Shown: positions 1 through 12,074, counted from the stretch's first letter. The stretch is DNA of 64,000 nucleotides from Promerops cafer (GCA_013398275.1 VZSE01004866.1:1572862-1636861); one strand, 5' to 3'. A program made the numbers and translations. The notes: generated by a model not told the origin, from the letters alone.

Positions 1-101
1 ACACCCCGTCATCTCCGACCGGTCCGAGCTCCGCTGCGGTGGGAATTTTGTGAAACGGGGAGGTATTATAAATGGTGCTGAGTGGTACAGCTTCACTGGA
101 G
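1..101 (+). CDS. CPZ: CPZ coding exon (5' end cut by window edge)
   Basis: Read from base 2 this encodes HPVISDRSELRCGGNFVK...GAEWYSFTGG, the late catalytic-domain segment of an M14B carboxypeptidase. The Tyr at 86-88 (in EWYSFTGG) aligns with CPA Tyr248. The exon ends at 101 before a gtaaaa donor, leaving one base (G) of the next codon, which is completed by GT at 1177-1178 to give Gly. The exon continues to the left of the window. Confidence 0.93.
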
Positions 102-3100
102 GTAAAACCACTTTACCATCATATCAAGTGAGGTAAAACCTCTGTATGACCTTTATAAGACACCAGGGTTTGAACAAAATGATCTTATTCATTTCAGTTT
201 GGTTAAGGTCCTACCCATGCAAAACATCATTTGTAGGGGATTTAAGTAGTAAAATCTATGTTGGTAATGTTTTTATGCATATAATATGGGATGCATTCAA
301 CCCCAATGGGACTTGAGGAAAATTAACAAGTTATGCAAGGGCCAAATTTGTCATATCATACAATATTTTCAAATCTGATATGTAGAAATAAATGCTTAAT
401 GCTATGCTATCATTCCTTAGCAGCATGAGTCTGAATCCATCTTGTAGATTATGCATGTGCTGCTTTCTCATCTGTTTAAATAAATTCTTTTTTGGGGAAA
501 ACTACAACAGAGACAAACATCCAATTCATTTGTGCTTCCGTTGTTAATTTGATTTCTCCAACGATAGTATTTTGTTTTCTTTAGAATTCCTTCAATACTG
601 GCATGGATAAAATATCAGTGTTCATAAATTTTCAACAGTGCTTCAGTTGTGTTTTCCAGTAGGACTCAGCTGGATCCCCAAATAATTATGTTGAAACTAG
701 AGGTTTGGAATGCTTTGGGGCATGCGTGAGAATTCGGTTTAGATCTCTTTGGCTTGAATTCTTATCAAAATTATATCCAATGTCTTTTGTACAGAAACAG
801 TTTTAAACATTATAATGGCAAAAGTTCATTTTTGTTCTGGTGGCCCTTGGCAGTCACCTCTGATACAGCTAATTATACAATTACTGTGATTAACCAATCT
901 TTATTGCTCTATTGCTACTTCTTGGCCAGGTGAATAATAATGTAAAATTATACCTTTTTGCCTGAAAGAAGTGTTATTGTCATTAGTTAATTTATAGTTT
1001 AAACGAGTTGCAGAAGTCTGAATTTGTTGAACACTTTTTATATGTTAGCCAGCCCTTTTTACAGTATAATAACCCACACCCATGGGGACGGCATTCAGCT
1101 GACTGCACAGCAGCAAAGCTCTAGTTAAAAGCTACATGGCTGTTTGTGAGCTCTCTCTTTCTTTTTAAACCTATAGGTATGGCAGATTTTAATTACCTTC
1201 ACACAAATTGCTTTGAAGTTACCGTGGAGGTAGGATGTGAAAAGTTTCCTTTGGAGGAAGAACTGTTTACAATCTGGCATGAAAACAAAGGTGCCCTTCT
1301 GAATTACATGGAAATGGTACTGCTCTGCTTTTACAGACCTTTTTGCTTTCTGTTTTGCTTTTTCATTCTTTGTCAAAATTAATTTCTTTGCTGTTTTCCT
1401 GGTTAGCTCTCAAGATGATGCTGAATCAGTCACCACAGTCCTGCAGGGGCCCCAGTGCCTCAGTTTGTCTAGCAGGACACACAGGTGCTATTTTTTCTAT
1501 GCTGCAGAAGGGATTGAGATTGAAGACTGCACAGGCCTTGAAAACAGTGAGAAAGGGAATTATCTATGAATACTTCGGGCAGCATTATTCATCAACTGTT
1601 CAAAATTTAACACTAGAGAAAACCTTAGTATTCAAAAAAGTATGAATCAACCTTCCTCTTGAAGACTAAAGCAACAAGATCTGCTCTCCAGAGAGCTTCC
1701 TGAAATTTTCCTTTCCGTATTTCATGTTCGTCTCCCAAACCCTACTGATTCACAGCAAGGAATTTAGATTCAGATAAAATCTTGCTAGAAAAGCCATTTA
1801 CACACTTTCCATCTTGATTTCTTTACAAAAGTAGTTATTAAATGTCTGAAGCCAAATCTTCTAAAGATTTGATCTTCTAAAGAGCTGTGTCTCTGGGCAT
1901 TAAAATGACACTTAAATATAATTTTTAATAATAAGTTTAAGCTCAGCAAAAACAAATACCTCACTGACAATAAGTAAGTGAGCACAGAAACAGAAGTTGC
2001 TCATCTTTCTCTCAGCCATTAGTAGATTAGCTTTCTGTCATGCCATATTTTGATAGAGTATGCAGTAATTTAAAATTGTTAGGAGTGTTTTTATGGCCTT
2101 TCTAAGCAACCTCTTGCTACTTGTGGTAAGTATTATCATTCAATAAAGTCTACAGTACAGACCACCAAACTCATTTCGTTTTACAGCTGTCTGATGAAAA
2201 TGAGTTTTAGTGAATCCAAATGGAGCTGGGTTAAATCCATATATATTACAATTGAAGTCTTCAAGATGTAAAGATTTTATAGTGTGAGATACTGTAGAAG
2301 TCTGTGCTGGAAAAGCTTTTTGAGTACATGCAGGACAGTAAGCAAAACAACTTTGCAGATAAGGATGACTGAATTACCCACGATAAAGATTAAGTCTGCC
2401 ATAACCAATTCAAACTTTTCTTATTCTGATATATACCAGGCTGTTGGGTGTGTGTACAAATATACTTGGCTCAACACACAGAAGTAGAATTCATTTTCCT
2501 AAACGCTGATCTCTTTTCCCCATCAGAAGCAATATCAAAACACCCTGCCAAACTCTTGTGACACCGATTTGAGGAAAAATGAAAAATAGTACATCTACTA
2601 AAGCAAACCAAAGCAAAATGGTTAAAAAAATTTCAGTTTTGTCATTTTTATCCTGTCATGTTATAATTGCAAAATTATTATTGAAGCTGGATGAGGTCAT
2701 ACTGCTTTGAGTATGTCTACACCGTAAATTGAATTTGAGTCTGAGATGACTCTTCTGACCGTATTTACTCTATCCATATGATAAAACCCCAAGTTCATGC
2801 TGCAACACACATTGCAGTGCTTCATTATAAGGGATAATTTTCAAATCCTTATATTGAGTTGCTCCTAAACCTTCCAGTGAATAGCTTCACTCAAAATGGA
2901 ACAGCTGCTTAACAAGAACATTGACAACAGAGTCTCACCTTAAATTAAAAACTGCTCTCACTAGACTAGACTTTTTTTTTTCAAGCTTTGTATTATCAAT
3001 TACTGTAAAGTTGGATACTTTAATGGTTATTTTTAAACATCTTTATATTCCAACAGAAAAGCAAATATGTTTTTCCCATTGTTTTGATGCTTTGTGGGTT

Positions 3101-6100
3101 TCTTTCAATTCTTCTTCTGTGACAAGGGTACTGGGAAAGGGAAAGTGAGAGGAAGAGAAAAGAAGAGGTGGGGAAGTGAAGAACAACTCAAATTGGTCAT
3201 AGCTGTTAAGTTAAAAAATCAAAATAGAATTATTATTCACTTAAAAAGGTCATATAGATTTCCTGATATAAAATATTTTAAATTTGGAACACTGTAAAAA
3301 GGGAACCTTAAGAGGCTTAATGTTTAAATGCTTTGAACTTTTTTCTGTTTTGTTTTATTTTATTGAACTTCCAATATAGCTGTTTGTGCACCTCCTTGTA
3401 GGAAAAAATTCACATTGCTCTTTAGTTTGTCACCAAGCACATTTCTCAACAGCCCAAGCAGCTCAGTTCTGTGTTTTAGAGAAGGGAAAATGGCTGTCAT
3501 TCACACTGCTGTCATGACATTCTGACAGGCAGTGAAGTGTAGGCAGCAGAGTGATGATGAGTCACAAGTACCTGAAGTGATGCTTTCTCACTGTGTTCAG
3601 AGCATCAGATTGGTTTTGAAAGCCTTAACTTTTCATTTCTCTGTGGCTCTGTGTCTAGGGCAGACATTCAGAAACAGTCCTTAAATACTGTGGCCAGACC
3701 ATGAGGTGCCAGTGATTTGTGCAGAGAAGGGTCTCTCAATGCAGAGCCACATACCTATCCCAAAAAAGCTCTGGTTCCATTATCCCTTTCCCTCAGTCCC
3801 CTTGGACTTCCCTACATAGGCAATGTGATCTGAAGGGGCATTATCTCCTGAGAGCCTCTAAATGGGTTGAACTTTTTGACAGTTGTTTCCTGTCTACAAA
3901 GGTTTCCTTGTGATGGTGGTATTGTAGTAAGTGACTCCCATCTAACTTAGCTTTGCTATCCCAGGTTCATCGGGGGATCAAAGGAATTGTGTCCGATAAG
4001 TTTGGCAACCCAATAAAAAATGCTCGTATTTCAGTCAGGGGCATTCAGCACGATGTCACCACAGGTAATATCTTTAGTTTAAGATTTTTCCTGGGGAAGA
4101 GTGAAAGCACTGAGAGCTTAACCTGCAAAAGTATTGTCATGTTTGGTAGAAACGGCACCTTAATGGAAAACTGAAGGCTCAGGTGGGGGTTGTCTTCTAA
4201 AATAACAAGGGAGAAGACATGCCAAGCTGGCTGCTAAGTCTGTCCTGTCTCTGGGATGATGGAGTTCTTGATGTCAGAAATTCCACTTGGAACAGTCTGC
4301 TGTCCACCAAAGCCAGTGTTTGGGGGAATATGGCAACAGCTCTGCTTGGAGGCTGTAACTCAGCATGTGGCGATGTGGAGCCTTAATGGAATAAGATAGT
4401 TGGGATATTGTGGATATGTTGTAGGTAGTACAGTAGGATCCTCTTTGATTTTCACAACTAGAATAATTGCAGAAATTGAAGGGTCCACAACCTTTCCTGT
4501 TCACATGGAAATGCATAAATACGTGAATTTTTTTGACAATTATTATTAGAACATTGAATTATGTCCACTTTATACCTGTCACCAACGGATAAACACATAT
4601 TAGGGTATATACAACTGTTACTTTTCACAGTCATAAAGTTCTGAGCTCTTAGGCTGTCACTGAAATCAATGTTTTCTTTTTATTATTGATTTCAGTGAGA
4701 AGAGGGTAGGCTATACCAATGCAAATAGAAGATATGAATGGTTACATTTTGCTCTAATGATTGTTGTTGAATCAATTTGGAAAGCCAGAAAGGCTTATAA
4801 GGTAGTGGACGTTTTCCAGCTTTCAAAAAACTAGCACTAGAGGGAATACAATAGTGGAGATGATGCAGATTATTGAGGCTGGTGGGAGACCCTGGCATGA
4901 ATTAGGGTCTTTTTCAAACTTCTTCCCAGACAATGGCTTCCCACTGGCAGTGGAGCTTTAAAGGATTAAGAATTAAATAAAAATATGTTTACTGTAGGAA
5001 AGAGAATATTTGCTCTGAGTTAGGTGGGGTTAAAAATGTCATATGGTTAAAAAGTTTTTTGATTTTAGTGTTAAAAAGAACTAAGAAATTCCATGAGAAA
5101 ATAGTATTAATGCAACACTGAGCTAGGAGGCTTGCCATTCAAAATAAAGGAAATATAAAATGAGGAATAAATTTTTCAGTTTTAAAGCTCCCTGCTTTTT
5201 GCCTACAGGGCCTAACCTTCAGCTGGAGGAAATTTACACCCATTTTATACTAATGGCAATTTATACCAGCTGCAGCTCCCACTCCATAGTCTTACATGCG
5301 AGAATGTCTGCAAAGTAATTGAATGTAATTCAATAAAAAGAGGGATTTCTTAGCTCCTTAGACATTCTAAATATATATATGTATATATATTTCAGGATTC
5401 TGGATTCTGATTTCACTTTCTTAAGTTTCACATAGTTTTAAATTAATTCCTTGTACCCTTGGGAAAAGCAGCATGAAGGAAAGCATCTCTTCCATGTGAT
5501 ACAGGAACAGTAGTTGCTGAAATTTTGTATGTGAGTTTTATTCCATTAGCTCCCAAGGGCCAGGTTTTCACAGGCAAAGTCTCTTTTTGTCATCTAGAGT
5601 TTGCCTTCAAATATTTTTCAAAATCTGAGCTGCTTCCACGGCCCACCCCTTAGCTGCTTGTGCCATCTGTGTGCCCCCGGGTGCGTGTGCAGCCGCAGAG
5701 GCTGCGAGGCTGAATACCGAGCTCAGGTTTTGTTGTGCCTGTCCCTTTCCCAAGCTGCCGATGGGGACTACTGGCGACTCCTGCCTGCAGGGACGTACAT
5801 CATCAGCGCCCAGGCGCCGGGCTACAGCCGCGTGATGAAGAGGGTCACCATCCCTGCCAGGATGAAACAGGCTGGGCGAGTGGATTTCGTGTTGCGGCCC
5901 GCGGAGGCCTGGCCCAACAAGCTCCTCCGCCGCTCCATGGAGGACGCGTACGACCCTCACGACCCGCTGGAACTTTTTGACCCTCACGCCCAGCACGGGC
6001 AGCGCGAGGCCCGAGGAGGGTCCTCGGCAGGCAGGGAGAAGCCCTGGTGGTGGTCGTACTTCAGCTCTCTAGACCTGCACAAACCTCTGTGGCTGCTCAA

Positions 6101-6110
6101 GCAGCGCTGA
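1..6110 (+). CDS. CPZ: Carboxypeptidase Z, 3' part of gene (last four coding exons)
   Basis: Secreted zinc metallocarboxypeptidase of the M14B (N/E) subfamily; family members of this type remove C-terminal Arg/Lys in the extracellular matrix, and CPZ is known to act on Wnt signalling through an N-terminal frizzled-like domain, which is outside this window. Joining 1-101, 1177-1316, 3965-4064 and 5755-6110 gives about 231 uninterrupted residues with consistent intron phases (1, 0, 1). Visible in order: RCGGNFVKRGGIINGAEWYS with the Tyr (codon 86-88) aligned to CPA Tyr248; YLHTNCFEVTVEVGCEKFP with the Glu at codon 1227-1229 aligned to the catalytic CPA Glu270; then VHRGIKGIVSDKFGNP opening the transthyretin-like domain; and a C-terminal tail ending WWWSYF...WLLKQR. 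This WWWSYF tail distinguishes CPZ from CPE, CPXM1/2 and AEBP1. No frameshift or premature stop is seen, so the gene looks intact. The start lies left of the window. Confidence 0.95.
102..1176 (+). other. CPZ: CPZ intron (phase 1)
   Basis: This intron is bounded by a gtaaaa donor at 102 and the acceptor ttaaacctatag ending at 1176. It is AT-rich. I see no repeat family, RNA gene or coding signal inside it. Confidence 0.9.
1177..1316 (+). CDS. CPZ: CPZ coding exon with the catalytic glutamate
   Basis: This exon starts with GT completing a Gly codon, then ATG GCA GAT..., encoding MADFNYLHTNCFEVTVEVGC...LLNYMEM. The Glu of TVEV (1227-1229) is the catalytic residue equivalent to CPA Glu270. The exon ends at 1316 in phase 0 before gtactg. 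The usual VEL is VEV here, a conservative change. Reading past the donor gives an apparent extended reading frame into the intron, which is not coding. Confidence 0.95.
1317..3964 (+). other. CPZ: CPZ intron (phase 0)
   Basis: This intron has a gtactg donor at 1317 and the acceptor tttgctatcccag ending at 3964. It is AT-rich. A purine-rich run of about 60 bp lies at 3126-3185 (GGGAAAGGGAAAGTGAGAGG and onward). I see no transposon or RNA gene. Confidence 0.9.
3126..3185 (+). repeat. Purine-rich stretch in CPZ intron
   Basis: This is a nearly uninterrupted G/A run on the + strand without a fixed period, best described as low-complexity purine-rich sequence. Confidence 0.5.
3965..4064 (+). CDS. 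CPZ: CPZ coding exon, start of transthyretin-like domain
   Basis: This exon encodes VHRGIKGIVSDKFGNPIKNA...GIQHDVTT, the first strands of the transthyretin-like (prealbumin-like) domain that follows the catalytic domain in all N/E carboxypeptidases. It is 100 nt long, in phase 0 at the start, leaving one G that pairs with CT of the next exon to give Ala. The donor is gtaata at 4065. Confidence 0.95.
4657..4698. repeat. Perfect 14-bp inverted repeat with 14-nt loop (CPZ intron)
   Basis: The arm TCACTGAAATCAAT (4657-4670) is the exact reverse complement of ATTGATTTCAGTGA (4685-4698), separated by 14 T-rich bases. It would fold into a stable hairpin in RNA or single-stranded DNA. It could be the terminal remnant of a small DNA transposon or a chance palindrome. 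There is no known family match that I can name. Confidence 0.7.
5369..5392. repeat. (AT)n palindrome
   Basis: An 11-bp arm AAATATATATA and its reverse complement TATATATATTT flank a central TG. This is a simple AT dinucleotide tract. Confidence 0.7.
5755..6110 (+). CDS. CPZ: CPZ last coding exon (end of TTL domain and C-terminal tail)
   Basis: CT at 5755-5756 completes Ala, then ADGDYWRLLPAGTYIISAQA...GRVDFVLRPAEAWPNK finishes the transthyretin-like domain. A basic, Asp/His-containing tail follows (LLRRSMEDAYDPHDPLELFD) and ends KPWWWSYF...LHKPLWLLKQR, stop TGA 6108-6110. The exon is GC- and CpG-rich compared with the surrounding sequence, as is common for avian coding exons. An in-frame ATG-less reading frame extends upstream to about 5601, but the acceptor at 5754 and homology set the true start of the exon. 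Confidence 0.96.
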
Positions 6111-6740
6111 GCGGCATCGCCATGCTCTGCCCAGCTCACCGCGGGGCCCTCCCACTCCGTTCCAGACACCCTCACTGCTCTTGGCAATATTTAAATGTTT
6201 CATTTGAAAATATAATATTAATTCAAGCACGCTTGCTTCTTTTGTTTTCTCTTCACACACAACTGGGTATATTCAAGTGGCTTTTTAAGTATTAAAAACA
6301 ATGGTGCACATCCATTCAAAGGCCAGATTTTATGCAGTTTTTTTTCTTGGTAATGCTCTATACTTCTGCCCATGTAGTTAATCATCACATTCATTATTTA
6401 TTAGGTTCTAAGTACCTGCAGGAAAATATTCCTGATCCTTTAATGCATTTTTGTACATGTTTTAATACATTAATGATAACATACTAAAAAACCCATCCAG
6501 AAACATTCGGAAAACTCTTTTATTTTCCCTTTTTACATTAGCATATTAAGTTCATTACCTCTTCTAATAACAGCTCAAAATGTAGGGTTCTTTTTTTTTT
6601 AATTTTAAATGTTTTTATAAATTTAAAAATAGGCTTTTAATGTATTTAGCAAAATACTGGAAAATGCCTTTACTGCTGGAAATACACACATCCTATAACT
6701 GTGTGTAGACATAGAAAAATAAATGAGATAATTCATGAGG
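6111..6740 (+). other. CPZ: CPZ 3' untranslated region
   Basis: This is AT-rich sequence after the stop codon. An early ATTAAA is present at 6291-6296 and a canonical AATAAA at 6718-6723. The end is estimated as about 15-20 bases past the canonical signal and is an inference. Confidence 0.6.
6718..6723 (+). terminator. Poly(A) signal AATAAA for CPZ
   Basis: This is a canonical hexamer about 610 bp after the stop codon, the first perfect AATAAA downstream of CPZ. The variant ATTAAA at 6291-6296 could give a shorter transcript. Confidence 0.55.
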
Positions 6741-8280
6741 AATTTAGGTTAAAGTGTGACATATTACACTGACGTTTTTAACATCATGCACTGTTCTGAG
6801 CCTATGTACACATTAATGAAACTTGTAGACATCAAAGAAATCAAACTTCTTTTCAAGATATTTGAGCAAAGCTCAGTGAATAGTGGTCTTGCAATGTGCT
6901 CTCCTCTCTCAAATATCAGATGCAATGTATTTTTAAGGTGATATATATTTAAAAAAAGGTCCTTGATTTTGATGAAACACATAGGCTCACACTTCCTTTT
7001 AGCCTGAACTGTTAATGAACTCCCTATACAGACTGTATTTCCCCCTCTAAATGCCACAGTGTGTGAACAGTGTGATTGTTGGAGCTGATATACCTTCTGC
7101 AGGAGCTGCTGGATTAGCTGTGTGGATTGCCCCATGAATTCTAAAAACTTCTTTGCTCATCTTAGGTAAAGCAGCCCCATTGCATGAACCCCATAGTCCA
7201 CATGCACATATCTCATACTGTAGCTTCCTAGGAAGACCCAAGAGATGAATGATCTTAATTCTGCAACCAGATGCTGCACATGGCTAAGTACTTTATTCCC
7301 AGTTGTAATCTGATTGAAGTTAGGAGTCTGTTATTCATGTGCTTGGATGTCTGCAGGACTGGAGACTCTGTTAAAATGAAAGAAAATTATTTCAGAGCAT
7401 TAACAAAAAGTAATTATATGGGAGTGAATGTACTGCATGCACATGGATAAGTGTTCATTGCCCAGGCTTGCCAAGTTAAAGCAACTCTGAACCCTAAATA
7501 TGCCAATGAAAATTGAGCAGGAGATACACCTCCAGACTTTATTTCCAGTAATAGGTATTACTACTGTTTCCTTTGGTCATTTTTCCAAAGCCAGCTTCCT
7601 GTGAAAACAGTGGTGAAGCTACTAAAATCAGAACAATATGCTAAATTGCTAAGTATTAGATGCACTTATTAAGCACATAATGTGTTGCATGCTTAGAAAG
7701 ATGTTTTCTCTAAGTATTTCCTAGATTCTCACAGAGCTATTTAGAAATTGTTTCAAGTGATCACAGTAAACCCAAGCCTGCTGAAATGCAAAACAGAATG
7801 ACTGTGCAGAAAATCCACTTTCCTGCAGTCCTGAGCTGAAATAGCAGATGAGAGTCAACACTTGGGAAATATGATTTCTAAGTAAAGACATCTTATGTTT
7901 GAGACAGTTTGAAAAAGTAGTTTGCTGTACTACTATACCACTTATGTGAAAATGGTATGAGAGAGCAAGAATAGCCTCTCTCTCCACCTCAGTCATAAAA
8001 AGAGGTGTCCAGCAGAGAAAAAGTTAAGATCAGAACCTTCTGCAGGTTCACACTCAACAGCCTGTATAGAAGGGATGTATTAAACTGCATTGAAGTAACT
8101 GTGAGGCTCTTGGGAAAAGGTGTGCTTCAGTCTTCTGGAACTATTTAATTTTTTTCATAAGAGGAATCCTTCAGTTTTCAGTTCCCTTGGAGGTGGAAAA
8201 GACTGGTAGAATGACTAAGTAGCTCCCAAAAATCCATTTTACTTTAGATGAGATTTAGAACATATTTATTGGTGCTTTCA
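6741..8280. other. Intergenic, nothing recognised
   Basis: This is AT-rich non-coding sequence with short reading frames only. I see no repeat family or RNA gene. Confidence 0.6.
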
Positions 8281-8563
8281 GAAAGAAAAGGAAAGAAGCA
8301 AAGAAAGAAAGAAAGAGGAAGGGAAGGAAGGAAGGAAGGAAGGAAGGAAGGAAGGAAGGAAGGAAGGNNNNNNNNNNNNNNNNNNNNNNNNNNNNNNNNN
8401 NNNNNNNNNNNNNNNNNNNNNNNNNNNNNNNNNNNNNNNNNNNNNNNNNNNNNNNNNNNNNNNNNNNNNNNNNNNNNNNNNNNNNNNNNNNNNNNNNNNN
8501 NNGAAAACAGAAAAAAAAAAAAACGAAAGAAGAAAGGAAGGAAGGAAGGAAGGAAGGAAGGGA

Positions 8564-8631
<68 letters not shown>

Positions 8632-8632
8632 A
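8281..8632 (+). repeat. Compound (GAAA)n/(GGAA)n microsatellite with assembly gap
   Basis: The left part runs from GAAA-rich units into about 12 GGAA units (to 8367). A 135-base run of N follows (8368-8502). The right part starts with an A-run, then GGAA units (about 8533-8560) and about 18 AAAG units (8561-8631). The whole tract is purine on the + strand. Reading frames through it are artefacts of the repeat. Confidence 0.97.
8368..8502. other. Assembly gap (135 N)
   Basis: This is a run of N inside the GGAA microsatellite. It probably marks repeat-length uncertainty; the true size is unknown. Confidence 0.99.
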
Positions 8633-8716
8633 TTGGTCAAAGCCAGCCAAGTAACAATGTAATCAAAATTAGTATCACCATTGTATTTTTATTTGAGATT
8701 AATATAGACTTAGTTC

Positions 8717-8739
8717 TATATATATATATATATATAGGT
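8717..8739. repeat. (TA)n microsatellite
   Basis: About ten TA units lie about 85 bp downstream of the purine microsatellite. Confidence 0.8.
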
Positions 8740-11452
8740 GAGAGAAAATATTGGCTTGGATGTGTATCCTAAACTGGATTATATAAATCTTCTCCAGTGT
8801 TTATTTAAATCAAGAAATGTGTGTTTAATATCAGAGAGTTTTGTTAAAAAAGAAAAAGAAAGATATAATCCACGCCATGACTGTAATATGGTTCAAAGGA
8901 TTTTTAAGTGATGGTGAAATTTAAGCAGCTGTAGGCAGCTCTGTAACTAATATGTGGAAATGAACACAATGATCATCTCTCTCATGCACCTCTGTAAGAT
9001 GCTCATATACAGAGTTTAATGGAACATAAATTTAGGAGAATATTAAATACTTTTAAAATAGAAAGTGGGATTAAAATGCTTCAATGAGACATGCCCTCCT
9101 ACAAGTGAAGTGAAAGCAACATAAGAAAGAAGTGAGAAATAACCAAAGTTCTCTGGCAGTCTCCGTCATGCTTGAACCCTGCCTTGGAGACTGGGCTTGG
9201 CCTTTTTCCAGTGGTACTTTGGATTGTAACAGGTTCAGCAGCCAGACGGTGCTGTCAGAAATTATAGTGTGTGTTCATCAGACTCCCTCTCCTTTTAAGT
9301 CAGAGTCTACATAATTTTTTTCAATTACCTTCCAACCACATATTGAACAGTATTGATGTATGTTTTTGCAACATCCTCCTTAATAATTAATTTCCTAGTC
9401 TCCATATTTATTTCAGAGGGATCTTCTCTACCATGGAGCCAAACTTTTCTGCACAATTGCACTAATAAATGTTTTGACCTGCCAACTGTCCAGACCTCAT
9501 TGCTCTGCCAGCAATGAATCTCCCCAAGTCAAAACATGCAAATCTAGCTAACAGCATTACAAGCATAAAGAGCGAAGAGAAAACTCTGCTTATGTTATAT
9601 GTGCAATTTCTCTTTCACTCACATGCCAGAAAAAAGCCAAGAACACATAAAAAAATATCAGCAGTTAAAGCACAAGCTGTGTGCTTGAATTATACGAAAG
9701 AAGATTTGGGTCTGTTTGTTCATAAGAACTTTTGAGAACAAAAATAGCAATAATAAACAAAGGCATAAAAATTTGCAGCTGTTTACATCTTCGTCTCCTG
9801 CAACAAAATTATCTTCCAGTCTTGGGCCTCCCACATATAGGAAGGAGCATCTTTGTTTTCCTAAAGACAGGAAAGAAGAGAAAGGTGTCCTAAGATAACA
9901 GCTGAAAACAGAACTTCAAGTGTTAAAATCACTAAGTAATAGAAGCTCTTCCTGCTATCATTTTTCACAGTGTTTATGCAGTTTTTCTCCCTTTAATGCC
10001 TTGGTTTAGCAGCTAAAGGGAAGCACTCCAGAACAATATTGTAGTCTGTTCTGAAGTACTGTGAACCAGCTGTCGATCAGAGTTTGCCAAGCCATTTCTC
10101 TGTGTCCGTCACTCTAGTATTGCACAGCAATTCAAAAACAAGCCAGAGATGTCTTTAGTGGTTACAAAAGCAGCCATCAAAATGAGACAGGTCTGTGTGT
10201 CCCTGAGGTGATGCTTGCAGACAGGCTGGGAGATCTCTGTCATGGGTGGGCATTCACCCCGCAGCAGTGAAGCACTGGAGATTCAGCCTTTAGGAGAGGA
10301 GGAACAACAGGGATTGGAGCTGTTCAAGTGTCTTGGATGGAAATGTGAGCCGAAGCTGATACACCTCTTTACAAAGCTCCTGTCAGAGGTACTCTCATGC
10401 TGTTTTCCTTCACTGTAAGATGTGCCTTTTGAAGCTTCCACAGAGTAAAAGAAGTGGATGGGGAGGTTGCACTATACTTCCTCTGCTGTCTTTGTCTTCA
10501 CAGCATCTTGGAGGAGAGATCCTCTTTGACATTTGTCTTTTCTGACATCGTATAATCTGAAGTTGTGCAGGCAAAGGGTTTCTCATTGACATCCTTGGTG
10601 GGGCATCCAGAGCTCTGTGAGGAGATGCTCTGTCTCCAGCCATCCCTCATGCTTAGGTGACACCAGAAGGGCTTCTCTGTAGTGGCTCTTTGTGGGGCAA
10701 CAGCTCTTTAGTGACTGTTTTGATCCTGGGTCTGGGTCTGCTTACATCAGAGTGTGAGAGCTTGGAAAAAGGGGTTGGGTGGGGATGATATTTTTAGTTT
10801 GATTTTCTTTCTCACTACACTACTCCATTTTTGATTAACAATAAAATCTTCACCAAGTCTGCTTTGCCTACAGCAATAAGTGGGGTTTGAATTTCCCTAA
10901 GCATCAGATTCTTCAATAAAAAGATATTGTAATGATGAGGGCAAAAGTTTTTTGCCTATTTCATAAGCAGGTGTGAGATATAAAGAGCTGCTGACAGTCC
11001 TATCAGTAAAAGCTGCTGAAAAAGATTAGAGATTGTTTTGCAGGGGGGTGATGATATAACTTTATCAAGTAAATCCATCTAATGAGGATTATCAGACATG
11101 AATAGTTGTATTACGGTTTTATTATCCCTTCCTATCAGGCTTTCTTACAAGAACCAAGTCAGCACAGACCTGTTACCCGGGCCAGCTCATGTTGACCATA
11201 AGAAGTCTGGGCAGGCCATCAGGAGATCAGGTGGTCTTTTGAGGGCAGGAAGGTGCTAAGGACTTTTGCTGGCACAGCTGCCGCCCAAGGGAAGTGAACA
11301 AACTAGCCCAAGTACTAACGTAACTATTTCCCTGGGGGAAGAAGAAAAAAATGCACTTCTGAGATGATATGACTATTCACAGGTAAATTCTTGCTGGGCT
11401 AACTGCAAATTGCACCTTTGGCTGAGACAGTCAGAGCAGCAGAGAGGAATGC
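8740..11452. other. Intergenic, nothing recognised
   Basis: This is non-coding sequence with no recognisable gene, RNA or transposon. Reading frames here are short and lack domain signatures. Confidence 0.55.
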
Positions 11453-11535
11453 AGGAAATTCTGCTCTGGATCAGACCAGTGGCCACCTCCATGCGGTGCT
11501 CCCTGAGGCTGGCAGCTAATCCTCCCCAGACAGGT
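11453..11535 (+). repeat. Possible ancient amniote interspersed repeat
   Basis: The string CTGGATCAGACCAGTGGCC, followed by a degraded GC-rich tail, resembles an old repeat common in reptiles and birds (ATACTGGATCAGACCAATGG type). This is from memory of the consensus. The family name cannot be assigned here. Confidence 0.3.
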
Positions 11536-12074
11536 GGCACAAGGCTTGGCCAGGGAGCCTCTGCCTTTAAAGGAGGAGTTTTTTTTAATGGACATTAGAA
11601 ACTTTAGGCAGACAAAGGTTGTGTGATGTAGCTGCATTTGGTTCACATTTCCAGTGCTGCAAAGTGCTTCTGAGCAAAGCCTGGGCCATTTTCCCCAAGC
11701 AAAGGGGTTTAAATTGAGCTGGTATAGTACGAGCTCTTTTTGGGAAGTAGAATAAAGCCAGTGGTTGTGTCTGTGTCAATATAATAACCTCTTGGCAGGG
11801 TTTAGTTCTGGGATGTCATGTCCTGTACCAGGGCTGGGGTAGCACTGAGGGAGGTCCCCACGTGTCTCTGTATCCCTGTGCCCATGATGCAAGTTCTCCT
11901 GGGTCTTTAAGAAATGCCATGAGCCTTTATTAACCCACAATATAGCTTACTCATTTTCACACTCATTCAGACAATCCTCTAAATGGAAAAGAGTTTTTAT
12001 ATTTACTACATTTGAAATGTCACCAACCAGGACTCCAAAAATTAGAATGTTCATTTGGAACATCTCTTAATTTT

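Larger units (their letters stand above)
4065..5754 (+). other. CPZ: CPZ intron (phase 1)
   Basis: This intron has a gtaata donor and a pyrimidine-rich acceptor, cctgtccctttcccaag, ending at 5754. It contains a perfect 14-bp inverted repeat (4657-4698) and an AT palindrome (5369-5392), listed separately. GC content rises toward the last exon (from about 5630). Confidence 0.9.

Noticed and set aside
1317..1645. Reading frames running from the CPZ catalytic exon into the next intron
   Set aside because: A donor at 1317 joins in phase 0 to VHRGIKG at 3965; the extension has no homology.
5601..5754. Apparent 5' extension of the last CPZ exon
   Set aside because: Homology to N/E carboxypeptidases begins at Ala-Asp-Gly-Asp, directly after the acceptor at 5754; the upstream part is intron read-through.
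8248..8772. Long reading frames on both strands across the microsatellite
   Set aside because: They consist of repeat-encoded Lys/Arg/Glu or Phe/Leu/Ser runs and pass through the N gap; they have no gene structure.
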